From NCBI RefSeq assembly GCF_003286645.3, contig NZ_CP127382.2, forward strand, positions 310,001 to 374,000: a stretch of 64,000 bases of DNA, written 5' to 3'. The notes under the pieces are model-generated. The model ran no database searches and was not told the origin of the DNA. It was given only the letters and a program-made list of their open reading frames with translations. Position numbers and translations under genes: made by a program. Origin of the DNA: Aerococcus tenax. GTDB taxonomy: Bacteria > Bacillota > Bacilli > Lactobacillales > Aerococcaceae. Shown one piece after another: positions 40,685-48,785 of this stretch (the first letter of the stretch is position 1; each line of letters opens with the position of its first letter).

Positions 40685-41668
40685 CTAGTCGCTAACGAAT
40701 TGTTGACTTCCAAAATGAATATTGGGGCTGACTAGGGCGTGGATGTCCCCAGCGCTATCTTCCACTAAGAGCTGGCCTTGTTCATTAATCCCTTTTATTT
40801 TCCCAGTTTTATTGACCTGGTTTTCTTGGTAGCTTACTTCTTTACCCAGACCCAGTAGGTGTTTTTTATAGGTGTCTAGAAATTCACCTTGGGCAAAGTG
40901 GTGATGGTAGGTCATAAAGCATTGGATAAGGTCAGCTAAGAATTGATTAATATTAAAGTCTTTAGGCAACTCTTTTCCAAAAAAGGTCCCAGCAATTTCC
41001 CTAATATCAGCCACTTTAGACAAGTCACCGGCTAAATTTAAACCCAAACCGACGACAATATAAGACACGCTAGGAATCTCTAAGTCAGAGACCATTTCGC
41101 AAAGGATTCCGGCTGCCTTGTGACCTTGGTAGAAGAGATCGTTAACCCATTTGACCTGGATGGATTCAGCTAAGTAACTCCCCAAAGTGTCGATCACGGC
41201 ACTGGCCGCTAAGAGGGTGTAGAGAGGTACTTCAGCTGGACTAGAACAATTGGGTTTCAGAGCCAAACTGACATACAAGCCATCCTCTAAGGAAGAATAG
41301 AAGCTTTTTCCTAGACGTCCTTTTCCGGCTGTTTGTTTTTGACTAGCACAAATAACCAAGTCATCTTGGTGTTGACTCTTATAGGCCTTGATATATTCAT
41401 TGGTAGACCCCACTTCATCTAAAAGAATGAGCTTCCACTTGGCTTCCCCTTGGTCCAGGTAATAAGTCAATAGACTCTCGTTTAGCCGTTGGGGTAGGGC
41501 CTGAATCTGGTAGCCTTGCTTTCCAGATTCGATGACGAAGCCTTCCTTACGTAGATTTTCAACCGCCTTCCATACTGCATTACGGGAGAGGTTGAGTTGG
41601 TCGGCTAGGACCTGGCCACTAAGGGGCGCTACCATAAGCTGATCTAAAACCGCTTGACTGGTTGTCAT
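40685..41668 (-). CDS. birA: Bifunctional biotin-protein ligase / biotin repressor
   Basis: The 327-residue protein has an N-terminal winged helix (residues 1-60: LSGQVLADQLNLSRNAVWKAVENLRKEG) and a ligase domain. The ligase has LDEVGSTNEYIK, the ATP/biotin loop KQTAGKGRLGKSFYS, KWVNDLFYQGHKAAGIL, VVGLGLNL and a C-terminal SH3-like cap. It attaches biotin to acetyl-CoA or pyruvate carboxylase and can repress biotin genes. I did not find a classical TTGTTAAC-type BirA operator upstream of birA or bioY. Confidence 0.93.
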   Translation of the reverse strand: MTTSQAVLDQLMVAPLSGQVLADQLNLSRNAVWKAVENLRKEGFVIESGKQGYQIQALPQRLNESLLTYYLDQGEAKWKLILLDEVGSTNEYIKAYKSQHQDDLVICASQKQTAGKGRLGKSFYSSLEDGLYVSLALKPNCSSPAEVPLYTLLAASAVIDTLGSYLAESIQVKWVNDLFYQGHKAAGILCEMVSDLEIPSVSYIVVGLGLNLAGDLSKVADIREIAGTFFGKELPKDFNINQFLADLIQCFMTYHHHFAQGEFLDTYKKHLLGLGKEVSYQENQVNKTGKIKGINEQGQLLVEDSAGDIHALVSPNIHFGSQQFVSD

Positions 41669-41855
41669 GCAAGTATCTTCCTTTCTGAATAATCTTAACG
41701 AATAGCTAGAAGCATTTTATATTTTACAAAGATTGGGATAATCTTGTCAACTCATTTTTAAGAAGGGGTGACGAAAACGATAGGCTAACCATATCATTTT
41801 AAAGACCTCTTTGATCGTGTTAAAATGGGAATATAAGATAAAAGGAGGAAAAGTT

Positions 41856-42053
41856 ATGTCAGAAAAATTTGATCAAATTAAGGGTAAAGTCAAAGAAACC
41901 GCTGGAAAAGTATTTGATGACAAAGGAACTGAAAACGAAGGCAAGACTGAAGACCTATCTGCCCAAGCTAAAGAAGCAGTTAACGATGTAAAGGACTCCG
42001 TAAAGGGAGCAGTTGATGGGGTTAAGAATAGCTTTTCAGACGACAAAGAATAA
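41856..42053 (+). CDS. CsbD-like general stress protein
   Basis: The 65-residue hydrophilic protein begins SEKFDQIKGKVKETAGKV, the CsbD family core, followed by acidic and lysine-rich repeats (AKEAVNDVKDSVKGAVDGVKNSF). CsbD proteins are stress-induced and of unknown biochemical role. ATG 41856 follows AAAGGAGG; a longer frame from 41811 has no ribosome binding site. GGGAAT at 41827 upstream resembles a SigB -10, but no matching -35 is clear. Confidence 0.82.
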   Translation: MSEKFDQIKGKVKETAGKVFDDKGTENEGKTEDLSAQAKEAVNDVKDSVKGAVDGVKNSFSDDKE

Positions 42054-42078
42054 GAAGTACAGATAAATTTATCATTTA

Positions 42079-42111
42079 AAAGAGGCTAGGATTTATCCTA
42101 GCCTCTTTTTC
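42079..42111 (+). terminator. csbD-like gene terminator and group II intron insertion target
   Basis: A 13-bp perfect stem (42079-42091 with 42096-42108, core GAGGCTAGGA) with a 4-base loop runs into T's. The intron begins seven bases after it. Confidence 0.9.
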
Positions 42112-42117
42112 TTGGTG

Positions 42118-44001
42118 GTGCGCCTGGCATGGGCGACAACTCGGTGGTGAAAGTCCACTACAGGCCTTTGCAGTAGGAACTGTTAGCCAATGACAAGGGT
42201 GTCCACCGTGAGGTGGAATCTGAAGGAAGTTGGAGGCAAATACTTGCACTGACGTACAGAAACTTCATAAAGAAAGGCTGTCAAAAGATGGATGAGCTTG
42301 CCAGACAAAGTGAAGTCCAATACTGCACGAATCTGAGACAGTAGATGAAGCAGTGACATGAGTAGAAAGTTGTCGTTCTTACCCAGGGAGATCTCACAGA
42401 CGGCGCAGGAGTCCCCTTATAAGAAGCCGGTCGAAAAAGGTTTACTGTGAGAAGTCAGCCGAAGTCATAGTAGTTTCCAGAGGAAACGAAGGACTGAACA
42501 ATATCCATGTTTATTTAGATGGGAGGTAGCTCAATTATGGGAAAAGCAGAAAAGTTGCGGAAGCAACGCAGCCTACAGAGGAATAAGGTGGAACCTGAAA
42601 AGTATGTAGATGTGCTTAGTGGTAGAGCTATTGAATATATGAAAAGACATGATGGGTCTCTAATGAGTCTCGTTGTCAGAGAAGAAAACCTCATGCGAGC
42701 AGCTCAATTAGTTCGTAAGAACAAAGGAGCAGCTGGTATTGATGGTGTTTCCGCAGAAGCTGCGGAAGCTGAAGTAAGAAAGTATCTTAGACCCTTACAA
42801 CAGAAATTGATGAATGCAACATATAAACCTCAACCGGTCAAGCGGGTAGAAATTCCCAAAGCCAATGGAGGAGTTCGTCGATTAGGTATTCCTGTGGTCA
42901 GGGATCGCATTGTTCAACAAGCCATTCGACAAGTGATTGAACCAATCATAGATCCTCAACTATCACCTTATAGTCATGGCTTTCGTAAAGGCAAGAGTGC
43001 ACATAGTGCACTGAAACAATGTGTCGACTATTACGAAACAGGCTATAAAGTTGTGGTTGATTGCGATCTAAAGAATTGTTTCGATAATTTTAATCAAGAT
43101 AAAATGATTCATTACTTGGAACAAATGGTAAAAGATCCAGCGATATCACGTATTCTTAGACGTTTTATGAGTGCAGGTGTTATTGATATGTCTGGTCAAT
43201 TTATTGACAGTCATACGGGTACCCCTCAAGGGGGTGTTATTTCACCGCTTCTATGTAATGTTTATTTAAATGAATTGGATAGAGAATTAGAACGTCGTGG
43301 ACATCGTTTTGTACGTTACGCAGATGACTTTGCGATTTTCGTCAAATCTAAGCGAGCAGGAGAACGTGTGCTAAAAAGTATTACTACTTACATTGAAAAA
43401 GATCTTCGATTAACCGTTAACCATGAGAAAAGTCAAGTGGGTTCGCCAACCCGTTTAAAATTCTTGGGTTGCCTTATCAAGCCTACCCGAAAGGGTTGTC
43501 GTTTTCGTCCGACGAATGAAGCGAAGAAGAAATTCAAAGCAAAGTTAAAACGTCTGACAAGTCGAAAGCGACCAGGTACCTTTAAAACCATTGTAAAAGA
43601 GATCAACCAAGTCACACAAGGTTGGATCAACTATTTTGGAGTAGGCTATATTAAAACCTATATTGAAGAGATAGAACAATGGTTAAACCATCGCCTAAGG
43701 CAACTCATTTTGAAGCGATGGAAAAACTGTCGAACGAAGATTATACGCCTCATGCGGTTGGGATTGGATAGTGAAAGCGCGAAGCGTATTGCTTTCTCAC
43801 GCAAGAAGTATTGGCGTCTATCCAAGACACCGGAGGTGCACTACGCTCTGACAACAAAAAGACTCCGTCAGTGGGGATTAAAATCATTAACCCTCCTGGC
43901 GGAGTCTGCCTATTTAAGATATTGAACCGCCGTATACGGAACCGTACGTACGGTGGTGTGAGAGGTCCTCTGTCCGACTAACGGACAGAGTCCTACTCGA
44001 T
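42118..44001 (+). mobile_element. Group II intron, bacterial class C
   Basis: The element starts GTGCGCCTGGCATGGGCGAC (the group II GTGYG 5' end) and carries about 400 bases of ribozyme sequence before its reverse transcriptase. After the gene comes a domain V-like hairpin (CCGTATACGG, then CGTACGTACGG, around 43930-43955) and a domain VI stem (CTCTGTCCG/CGGACAGAG) ending CCTACTCGAT near 44001. Class C introns insert just after intrinsic terminators, exactly the situation here. The 3' end is placed by motif and could be off by a few bases. Confidence 0.85.
42537..43925 (+). CDS. ltrA: Group II intron reverse transcriptase/maturase
   Basis: The 462-residue protein has RT blocks in order: KNKGAAGIDGVS, VRRLGIPVVRDRIVQQAI, SPYSHGFRKGKSAHSAL, DCDLKNCFDNF, GTPQGGVISPLLCNVYLNELD and the catalytic YADD in FVRYADDFAIF. 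A maturase X domain follows (EINQVTQGWINYFGVGYI). There is no C-terminal HNH endonuclease, as expected for class C. ATG 42537 has GGGAGG ten bases upstream. All key motifs are intact, so the element may be active. Confidence 0.94.
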   Translation: MGKAEKLRKQRSLQRNKVEPEKYVDVLSGRAIEYMKRHDGSLMSLVVREENLMRAAQLVRKNKGAAGIDGVSAEAAEAEVRKYLRPLQQKLMNATYKPQPVKRVEIPKANGGVRRLGIPVVRDRIVQQAIRQVIEPIIDPQLSPYSHGFRKGKSAHSALKQCVDYYETGYKVVVDCDLKNCFDNFNQDKMIHYLEQMVKDPAISRILRRFMSAGVIDMSGQFIDSHTGTPQGGVISPLLCNVYLNELDRELERRGHRFVRYADDFAIFVKSKRAGERVLKSITTYIEKDLRLTVNHEKSQVGSPTRLKFLGCLIKPTRKGCRFRPTNEAKKKFKAKLKRLTSRKRPGTFKTIVKEINQVTQGWINYFGVGYIKTYIEEIEQWLNHRLRQLILKRWKNCRTKIIRLMRLGLDSESAKRIAFSRKKYWRLSKTPEVHYALTTKRLRQWGLKSLTLLAESAYLRY

Positions 44002-44104
44002 CCAGTTGCTATAGTTGGTCGAAGTGTCAGCGAGTTACAGATATAGTATACGTAGCGGTCTTGACTTTTGGAGCACGTTTTGAATAGATAGTTCGTGTTT
44101 TAAA

Positions 44105-44134
44105 AAGAGCCTGGGACATTTGTCCCAGGCTCTT
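44105..44134. terminator. Perfect dyad between intron and clc gene (dispersed GAGxCTGGGACA element)
   Basis: AAGAGCCTGGGACA (44105-44118) pairs perfectly with TGTCCCAGGCTCTT (44121-44134). The half-site is shared with the IS flanks at 38240 and 40015. It probably terminates transcription in either direction. Confidence 0.7.
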
Positions 44135-44183
44135 ATGGTATTTTCCTCCAGCGATTCAAGTTTCTGACGGCGTCCTCACATTC
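44134..44183 (-). repeat. Dispersed intergenic repeat, inverted copy
   Basis: Read on the minus strand this gives GATTGAGGACGCC-like sequence and GCTGGAGGAAAATACCATA, closely matching 58046-58094 on the plus strand (GTGAGGACGCC, CTTGAATTGCTGG, AGGAAAATACCATA). The nearby plus-strand GACTTTTGGAGCACGTTTTG at 44062 also matches 58022. Confidence 0.8.
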
Positions 44184-44189
44184 TTATTT

Positions 44190-45737
44190 TTAATCTTTAT
44201 TCATAGAGTGGATATATTTTTTACTAGCGGCTAAGTCGTCTTCATCTAACAAGACCTTTACGGTATCTAGGGCTTGGAGTGTGGTATCACCATGTGGGGT
44301 GATACTTTGCCCCTTGCGTTCAATATTTAAGAGCAGGGCACTAGGCGGAAAGGCTAAGTCTTTAACGGCTAGCTGGTTAAATTGGGAGAGGACACTCACT
44401 TGATAAGTCAGGCTAATTTTTTTCTTGGTGAGCTTTGTCGCTGCTTTGTCCTGCATCCGTTCATAAAGACTTTCATAAATAGGCGCCAGGCCCAGTCTTT
44501 CGCAGATGATATAGGCAAGGGCAGCCACAATGGCCAAGGGCAGGAGGTTGTTGAGATTGCCGACCATTTCCACAACGAGAATGATAGAAGTTAATGGCGA
44601 CCGTACCACAGCCGTTAGAACTCCAACCATGCCTAAAACCATGAAATTAGTTAATAAGGCTGAATTAATAGGAAGAAAAAGCTGAATAAGCATAAAAATG
44701 CTAGCCCCACTGAGACAACCAATGGCCAATGTAGGAAGAAAAATTCCGCCCGGAACCCCCGTGCTATAGCAAAAGGCGGTAAAGAAAATCTTGGCAAAGA
44801 GAATGATTAAGAGGAGCTGCAGGGAAAAGGGCTGGGCGATAAAGTCAAAAACCAGTTCATGTCCTGACCCGGTGATCCAAGAAAAACCATAGGAAACTAA
44901 AGCAGCCAATAGGAAACCGGCCATTACCCGGTGAATTATTTTTGGAAAAAACTTTTGCATGGTGGTTTGCAAGGCTAAAAGTGACTTGGAAAAGCAATAG
45001 CCGATAAGAGCAGAGGCTATCCCCAAAAGGATGAGAGCAAAATAAAGTTTTAAGGGAAAGCTTTCTGGTGTTTTTAGGGCAAAGGAGGGCTGTAAACCAA
45101 ATAGCGATTTAGAGATCAAGTCAGCTAGGATGGCTGAAATCAGGGCGGGAATTAAGATAAAGGAAGAAATACTCTTATGAATTTCTTCTAATACAAATAA
45201 GCTTGCCGCAATTGGAGCATTAAAGGCAGCGGCTAAACCGGCAGCGGCTCCGGCGGTAATTAAGAGGCGACTGTCTTCAGGACTGGTCTGGCGTTTTTTA
45301 CTGTAACCCTTAGCCACAGCCGCTCCGATTTGAATCGAAGGACCCTCACGTCCTAAAGACATCCCGCTAATGATGGCAAAAAGCCCCCCTACAAATTTTG
45401 ACAATAATAAGGAAAGAACCGGCATATTAAATTGTCCCAGTAATTCTCCCGTCACCTGAGGGATGCCACTGCCTCCAGAGAGGGGAGACTGTTTTAATAA
45501 GTAGCCGGTAACCCCAGCCATCAGGATGACCGTAATGATAGTTATAGCGATAAAGCTTAAATGATTTTGGCTAAAGAGCCAAGTGTGCCACTGGGAAGCA
45601 TAGCCTAATAAATAGCGGTAGAGGACTGCGAAGAATCCCGCTAAGGCTCCTACGGCAATGGCCTCGATGATTGAGAGGGCGTGTGACTTAGCCACTTCGG
45701 TCTGCAATTTATTGGCTTTGAATGGACTTGTTTTCAC
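44190..45737 (-). CDS. ClC-family chloride channel/transporter with C-terminal TrkA_C domain
   Basis: The 515-residue membrane protein has the ClC selectivity motifs GGSGIPQ near residue 90, GREGPSIQIGA near residue 130 and SPLTSIILVVEMVG near residue 380. About ten or more hydrophobic helices are followed by a soluble TrkA_C-like tail (QLAVKDLAFPPSALLLNIERKG, DTVKVLLDEDDL). The glutamate of GREGP is kept, as in H+/Cl- exchangers. The start appears to be GTG 45737. It is transcribed away from the LysM/CHAP gene. Confidence 0.9.
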   Translation of the reverse strand: MKTSPFKANKLQTEVAKSHALSIIEAIAVGALAGFFAVLYRYLLGYASQWHTWLFSQNHLSFIAITIITVILMAGVTGYLLKQSPLSGGSGIPQVTGELLGQFNMPVLSLLLSKFVGGLFAIISGMSLGREGPSIQIGAAVAKGYSKKRQTSPEDSRLLITAGAAAGLAAAFNAPIAASLFVLEEIHKSISSFILIPALISAILADLISKSLFGLQPSFALKTPESFPLKLYFALILLGIASALIGYCFSKSLLALQTTMQKFFPKIIHRVMAGFLLAALVSYGFSWITGSGHELVFDFIAQPFSLQLLLIILFAKIFFTAFCYSTGVPGGIFLPTLAIGCLSGASIFMLIQLFLPINSALLTNFMVLGMVGVLTAVVRSPLTSIILVVEMVGNLNNLLPLAIVAALAYIICERLGLAPIYESLYERMQDKAATKLTKKKISLTYQVSVLSQFNQLAVKDLAFPPSALLLNIERKGQSITPHGDTTLQALDTVKVLLDEDDLAASKKYIHSMNKD

Positions 45738-45936
45738 TTTTCAGCCTTCTTTCTAGAGAGTTAATCGTCCAAGACGATATCACTTCCATTATAGCAAGGC
45801 TGTCAAGACGATATGAAAAATCTCACTTAGAGCTATTCAGAGCGATTGAGAAAAGTCAGGCTAATTCCAAATAAAATGAGGAAAATTCCTGAATTGTATC
45901 GGTCTATTTCGCAAAAAAGACAGGAAATGTTTCAAT

Positions 45937-45965
45937 ATTACAAAGTATATTACAAAAATATTACA
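45937..45965 (-). promoter_or_regulatory. Triple TGTAAT WalR-type repeat
   Basis: On the minus strand TGTAAT occurs three times: the first pair is separated by 5 bases (ATTTT), the exact WalR spacing, and the third is 6 bases further on. It lies about 200 bases upstream of the clc gene and 260 before the CHAP gene. Confidence 0.6.
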
Positions 45966-46117
45966 GAGCCAGTGAATAATTTCTCTCTAAAATTGACTTA
46001 AAGGAAAAAGTACCCCAGGAAAGGGGCCATAGCAATATTTAATAATTCTTTAAAAAGATATGGCTTATAAAAGATAAGCTTTTAATTTTTCACTAAGAAG
46101 GCGAAAATGAAATAATT

Positions 46118-46134
46118 TGTAATCGACTTGTTAC
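46118..46134 (+). promoter_or_regulatory. WalR box upstream of the LysM/CHAP gene
   Basis: TGTAAT-CGACT-TGTTAC fits the WalR consensus TGTWAH-N5-TGTWAH in both halves and spacing. It ends 21 bases before the -10 TATAAT at 46156, placing its centre near -42, a position suited to activation. Confidence 0.75.
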
Positions 46135-46222
46135 CCAAAAAAATTCCCCAGCATATATAATAGATATTGTGAATAAATAGATTTTAATAAATTTTAAAAA
46201 CTTCTGGGGGTAAAACAGAATT

Positions 46223-47686
46223 ATGAAAAAGACAAAGAAAATCATGTTAGGAACATCTGTACTGACTTCAGCGGCCTTAGCTGCTGTTATCGCACCAAAT
46301 GTTGATGCGGCTGAATATACCATTAAGGTAGGAGACACTCTATCTGAATTAGCACTTCAATTTAATACCACTATTGAAGAATTACGTGACGGTAACAACA
46401 TTGAAGATGTTAACCTTATCTTCGCTGGGGAAACCTTAGACGTTCCTTCTGCAGAAACACCTCAAGCTTCTAATAAAAAAGAAGTTAAAGCTGAAAAACC
46501 AGCACCAGCACCTGCTGCAAAAACCACTACTAGCCAAACTGCAGATGCTAATGGCGTTTACACCGTTGTTGCTGGAGACACTTTAAACAAAATTGCTGCT
46601 CAATTTAACACCACTGCTCAAGCCATTCGTGATTTGAACGGTTTACAAGGGGACTTAATCTTAATTGGTCAACAATTACAAGTGAAAGTGGCTTTACAAG
46701 AAAGCCCAGCTCCAGTTGCTGAATACCAAGCAGCTCCTCAAGCTTCAGTTGTTGAAGAAGAAAAATTAGTTACTGAACTTCCTGAAGTGACTGCAAATGA
46801 AGGACATGTAGAAGAAAACGTCAGTCCAGTTGAAGCACCAGCAAGTCCAGAAGTGGCAGAAGCTGAAGTCGCTCCTAAAACAGAAGTTGTTGAAGCAGAA
46901 GTCGCTAGCCCAGCTCCAGCCAAAGAAGTAAAAGTTGAAGAAACTGTAGTTAGTGAAGCTGCTCCAGCAAAAGAAGCTGCTGAAAAAGCTCAGGCAGAAC
47001 AAGCCCAAGCTGCTAAAGAAGCGCAAGTTCAAGCAGAACAAGCAGCCAAAGAGGCAGAAGCTCAAAAAGCTGCTCAAGCCGCTAAGGAAGCTGAAGCGAA
47101 AAAGGCCGCTCAAGCGCAAGCCCAAGCAGAACAAGCTGCCAAGGAAGCCGAAGCCCAAAGAGCCGCTCAAGCCGCTAAGGAAGCTGAAGAACAAAAGGCA
47201 GCCCAAGCTGCTAAACAAGCTGAAATTGAAAAATCTCAACTACAAGCCCAAACTTACCAAGCAGCTAATACTCAAGTCCAAGCCCAACCAGTAAGCACAA
47301 ACAATGCTACTGTCTTATCTGCTTACGATGGGAGTGTTGACCCACGTGGTTTAGCTCCAGCAGGACAATGTACTTATTATGTCATTAACCGCCTACATGC
47401 CTTAGGCAAACCAGTTCCTGGTCCTATGGGTAACGCTAACCAGTGGGCATATACTGCAAGTAATCATGGTATCCCAGTATCAAATACACCAACCGTCGGC
47501 TCTGTGGTTTCCTTCCCAGCCGGTGTTGCAGGTGCATCTGGTTATGGCCACGTTGCCTTTGTTGAAGGGGTTAACCCAGATGGTTCCATCCGTATTTCAG
47601 AAATGAACTTCGGTGGTTCACCAAACGTGACTTACCGTACCGTTGATGCTGGTTCTGCAGCAGCCTCATCCTACATCCATTTCTAA
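46223..47686 (+). CDS. Secreted LysM-CHAP peptidoglycan hydrolase
   Basis: The 487-residue exported protein has a signal peptide (residues 1-30, ending VDAAE) and two LysM peptidoglycan-binding domains (about 31-74 and 110-154, each with YTxxxGDTLxxIAxQFNTT). A long Ala/Glu/Lys/Gln-rich coiled-coil-like linker (about 250-345, KEAEAQKAAQAA-type repeats) leads to a C-terminal CHAP domain. The CHAP catalytic Cys is C383 in AGQCTYYV and the His is H443 in GYGHVAFVE. This is the design of SagA/Sle1-like amidases or endopeptidases for cell separation. A WalR box lies at its promoter. Confidence 0.9.
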   Translation: MKKTKKIMLGTSVLTSAALAAVIAPNVDAAEYTIKVGDTLSELALQFNTTIEELRDGNNIEDVNLIFAGETLDVPSAETPQASNKKEVKAEKPAPAPAAKTTTSQTADANGVYTVVAGDTLNKIAAQFNTTAQAIRDLNGLQGDLILIGQQLQVKVALQESPAPVAEYQAAPQASVVEEEKLVTELPEVTANEGHVEENVSPVEAPASPEVAEAEVAPKTEVVEAEVASPAPAKEVKVEETVVSEAAPAKEAAEKAQAEQAQAAKEAQVQAEQAAKEAEAQKAAQAAKEAEAKKAAQAQAQAEQAAKEAEAQRAAQAAKEAEEQKAAQAAKQAEIEKSQLQAQTYQAANTQVQAQPVSTNNATVLSAYDGSVDPRGLAPAGQCTYYVINRLHALGKPVPGPMGNANQWAYTASNHGIPVSNTPTVGSVVSFPAGVAGASGYGHVAFVEGVNPDGSIRISEMNFGGSPNVTYRTVDAGSAAASSYIHF

Positions 47687-47699
47687 TAAATCAAGTAAT

Positions 47700-47731
47700 A
47701 AAAAACGAGTGTTTACCCCACTCGTTTTTTA
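47700..47731 (+). terminator. Terminator of the LysM/CHAP gene
   Basis: AAAAACGAGT (47701-47710) pairs with ACTCGTTTTT (47720-47729), with a 9-base loop and a T-run. Confidence 0.85.
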
Positions 47732-47764
47732 TTTAGTCAATTTTTATGGATGATACATGATTAT

Positions 47765-47800
47765 AAGCGAGCTTTTGGCACCACCAAGACTCGCTTTTTT
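47765..47800 (+). terminator. Second hairpin terminator before the wal operon
   Basis: AAGCGAG...TTTTGG pairs with CCAAGA...CTCGCTT and runs into TTTT. It insulates walR from upstream transcription. The rest of the 385-base gap (47687-48071) holds the walR promoter and about 200 bases of leader in which I see nothing else definite apart from a TGTAAC-T-GTTACA palindrome at 48042-48054. Confidence 0.75.
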
Positions 47801-47842
47801 GCTTAGAAGCCATGCGAGAAGTCAGAAATAAAAGGGCCGGCA

Positions 47843-47871
47843 TTGGTTTTTCACCCTTTTCACGGTATAAT
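47843..47871 (+). promoter_or_regulatory. Likely wal operon promoter
   Basis: TTGGTT (47843-47848), 17-base spacer, TATAAT (47866-47871). Transcription would start about 195 bases before walR. Confidence 0.55.
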
Positions 47872-48071
47872 GTATAAATTAGAGAGTAATCTATTGACCA
47901 TTCTTTGTCGACCCTGCCGCAGGGGTTGACTTAGATTGGTGGAAATAGGGAAATTTAGATGGAAAATTGAAGTTCTTAAACTAAAACGGGTTCCAGTCAT
48001 ACGATGCTTATGGATTTTCTTCTAGCCATATCGTCCTCTACTGTAACTGTTACACTTAAGGAGTTTTAATA

Positions 48072-48779
48072 ATGAAAAAAATTTTAGTCGTTGATGATGA
48101 AAAACCAATTTCAGATATCATTACTTTCAACCTTCAAAAGGAAGGCTATGATACCCTGGCAGCTTTCGATGGCGAAGAAGCCTTAGAAAGCTTTGCCAGC
48201 TACCAACCCGACCTTATTGTTTTGGACTTAATGTTGCCTAAAAAAGACGGCTTGGAAGTGTGTCGTGAGATCCGTAAGACCAGCAGTGTTCCTATCATTA
48301 TGTTAACCGCTAAGGGTGAGGAAATTGACAAGGTGCTCGGCTTGGAAATGGGAGCCGATGACTATGTGACCAAGCCTTTTTCCAATCGGGAGCTTTCAGC
48401 GCGGATTAAGGCCAACCTCCGCCGTTCCCAGGTTAACGTTGAGGCTGCAGAAGAAAAAGAAGAAAGTAATGAATTAAATGTCGGTAACCTAACCATTCAT
48501 GAAGATGCCTACTATGTGTCTAAAAATGGTAAGGAAGTTGACCTGACCCACCGTGAGTTTGAACTCCTTCATTACCTATCCAAGCACTTAGGCCAAGTCA
48601 TGACCCGGGAACACCTCTTGCAGACGGTATGGGGCTATGACTACTTTGGCGATGTTCGGACCGTGGACGTGACCGTGCGTCGTCTACGTGAGAAGATTGA
48701 AGACACCCCCAGCCATCCCAAATTACTCATGACCCGCCGTGGGGTGGGGTATTATCTCCAAGATAATGACCAGGAGTAG
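48072..48779 (+). CDS. walR: Two-component response regulator WalR
   Basis: The 235-residue OmpR-type regulator has a receiver domain (1-120) with acidic pocket VVDDEK and phospho-acceptor D52 in [13 protein letters not shown], then a winged-helix DNA-binding domain with [53 protein letters not shown]. It controls peptidoglycan hydrolases and wall turnover and is usually essential in Firmicutes. AAGGAG precedes ATG 48072. It is followed six bases on by its kinase. Confidence 0.97.
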   Translation: MKKILVVDDEKPISDIITFNLQKEGYDTLAAFDGEEALESFASYQPDLIVLDLMLPKKDGLEVCREIRKTSSVPIIMLTAKGEEIDKVLGLEMGADDYVTKPFSNRELSARIKANLRRSQVNVEAAEEKEESNELNVGNLTIHEDAYYVSKNGKEVDLTHREFELLHYLSKHLGQVMTREHLLQTVWGYDYFGDVRTVDVTVRRLREKIEDTPSHPKLLMTRRGVGYYLQDNDQE

Positions 48780-48785
48780 GAAGCC

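Larger units (their letters stand above)
45738..46222. promoter_or_regulatory. Divergent regulatory region between the clc gene and the LysM/CHAP gene
   Basis: This 485-base AT-rich gap has no gene. It holds a triple TGTAAT array (minus strand, 45937-45965), a canonical WalR box (46118-46134), a -10 TATAAT (46156-46161) and a GGGGGT ribosome binding site before ATG 46223. Both WalR-type sites point to control by the WalRK system encoded 2 kb away. Confidence 0.65.

Noticed and set aside
46766..47294. Long alternate frames (plus and minus strand) inside the LysM/CHAP gene
   Set aside because: They are Lys/Pro-rich or Phe/Ser-rich shadows of the repetitive Ala/Glu/Lys linker codons.
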